This document shows positions 32,269 through 32,771 of a stretch of 32,771 nt of DNA, piece by piece. The notes beneath the pieces were generated by a model. It saw only the letters and a list, made by a program, of their open reading frames with translations, ran no database searches and was not told the DNA's origin. The stretch spans positions 1 to 32,771 of the forward strand of contig JAICSH010000021.1 of assembly GCA_025936995.1 (NCBI GenBank), in the 5' to 3' direction. Source of the stretch: Thermoleophilia bacterium (GTDB taxonomy: Bacteria > Actinomycetota > Thermoleophilia > Gaiellales > Gaiellaceae). The position numbers and the translations under genes are program-made. Numbering within the stretch: position 1 is the stretch's first letter; each line of letters opens with the position of its first letter.

Positions 32269-32771
32269 TTGAAGCTGCGCCCCGAAGAGATCACGTCGAT
32301 CCTCCGCGAGCGGATCGAGCAGTACGACGTCGAGACCGACCTCGCCGAGGTCGGCACGGTCCTCCAGATCGGCGACGGCATCGCCCGCGTCTACGGGCTC
32401 GAGAATGCGGGATCGCTCGAGATGCTCGAGTTCGAGCACGGCGTGACCGGCCTCGCGTTCAACCTCGAGGAGGACGACGTCGGCGTCGCGCTGTTCGGCG
32501 AATGGGCGAAGGTGAGCGAGGGCGAGCCCGTGCGCCGCACCGGGCGCGTCGCGAGCGTCCCCGTCGGAGAGGCGCTGCTCGGCCGCGTCGTCGACCCGCT
32601 CGGCACCCCGCTCGACGGGCGCGGCGCAATCGACGCGAAGGAGACCCGGCCGCTCGAGTTCAAGGCGCCGGGCGGGATAGCGCGCCAGCCCGTGAAGTAG
32701 CCGCTCCAGACCCGCATCAAGGCGAACGACACCAAGACCAACGTCGGTAGCGGCCCGCCGGAACTGATCCA
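32269..32771 (+). CDS. atpA: ATP synthase F1 subunit alpha, 5' part; in-frame stop and abrupt divergence near the end
   Basis: The N-terminus of the alpha subunit, cut by the window end. LRPEEITSILRERIEQYDVE, VLQIGDGIARVYGLENA, LAFNLEEDDVGVALFG and GRVVDPLGTPLDGRG are canonical. The start is TTG 32269 after GAGGAGAGAG. From about 32672 the sequence deteriorates: the expected RQPVKEPLQTG is broken by TAG at 32698-32700 in place of a conserved glutamate. The next residues (PLQTRIKAND, then VGSGPPELI) only partly match PLQTGIKAID and IGRGQRELI, although the frame holds. Many substitutions with no frame loss suggest errors at a contig end more than a real truncation. The Walker A region lies beyond the window. 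Confidence 0.88.

Noticed and set aside
1-32771. CRISPR array, prophage, integrase/attachment site, or rRNA/tRNA operon
   Set aside because: No regularly spaced direct repeats, phage structural genes, integrase or RNA-gene sequence were found on either strand.

Overview
This is a very GC-rich stretch of a bacterial chromosome, densely packed with genes and full of 1- or 4-bp start/stop overlaps. Gene order points to Actinomycetota: rpmE, prfA, prmC, sua5, a WecA/TagO-type transferase, then the ATP synthase operon. Retained glyA-upp, the DUF1385 gene and a split B12-dependent acyl-CoA mutase suggest a deep-branching class such as Thermoleophilia. That placement is inference; no rRNA is present.

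Region 1 (1-7600) is acyl-CoA and electron-transfer metabolism. It holds the 3' part of a methylmalonyl-CoA-mutase-type large subunit, its separate B12-binding subunit, an enoyl-CoA hydratase, a secreted lytic transglycosylase, and ETF beta, ETF alpha and ETF:quinone oxidoreductase. A REP-associated tyrosine transposase (RAYT) flanked by two matching palindromes sits between the two mutase genes. The ETF:quinone oxidoreductase lacks the fourth cysteine of its iron-sulfur site.

Region 2 (7600-12150) has two secreted proteins of unknown function, an OmpR-type two-component system, a PLP-dependent threonine dehydratase-like enzyme and ribosomal protein L31.

Region 3 (12150-19165) is the conserved translation/nucleotide block: DUF1385 protein, OsmC, beta-carbonic anhydrase (opposite strand, behind a palindromic element), RF1, PrmC, alpha/beta hydrolase, Sua5, GlyA, Upp.

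Region 4 (19165-26530) is an accessory island between upp and the WecA/TagO gene. It contains a GNAT acetyltransferase, a secreted seven-repeat propeller-like protein, a secreted SGNH hydrolase, a frameshifted isoprenylcysteine methyltransferase-like pseudogene, a PEP-mutase/isocitrate-lyase-family enzyme, a YcaQ-type DNA glycosylase, a small CX4R phosphatase-like protein, an AlkZ-like winged-helix protein, and a 93-residue coiled-coil protein. That last protein carries two copies of a motif closely matching the c-di-GMP-binding signature of the anti-sigma factor RsiG, and it is the most interesting item in the window.

Region 5 (26530-32771) has the WecA/TagO-type transferase, a phosphotransferase apparently starting at CTG, a convergent alpha/beta hydrolase behind a REPIN-like inverted repeat, and atpZ-atpI-atpB-atpE-atpF-atpH-atpA. 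The last ~100 bases of atpA diverge abruptly and carry an in-frame stop, which looks like a low-quality sequence end. Many genes have a TANNNT hexamer 6-9 nt before the start codon, suggesting widespread leaderless transcription.
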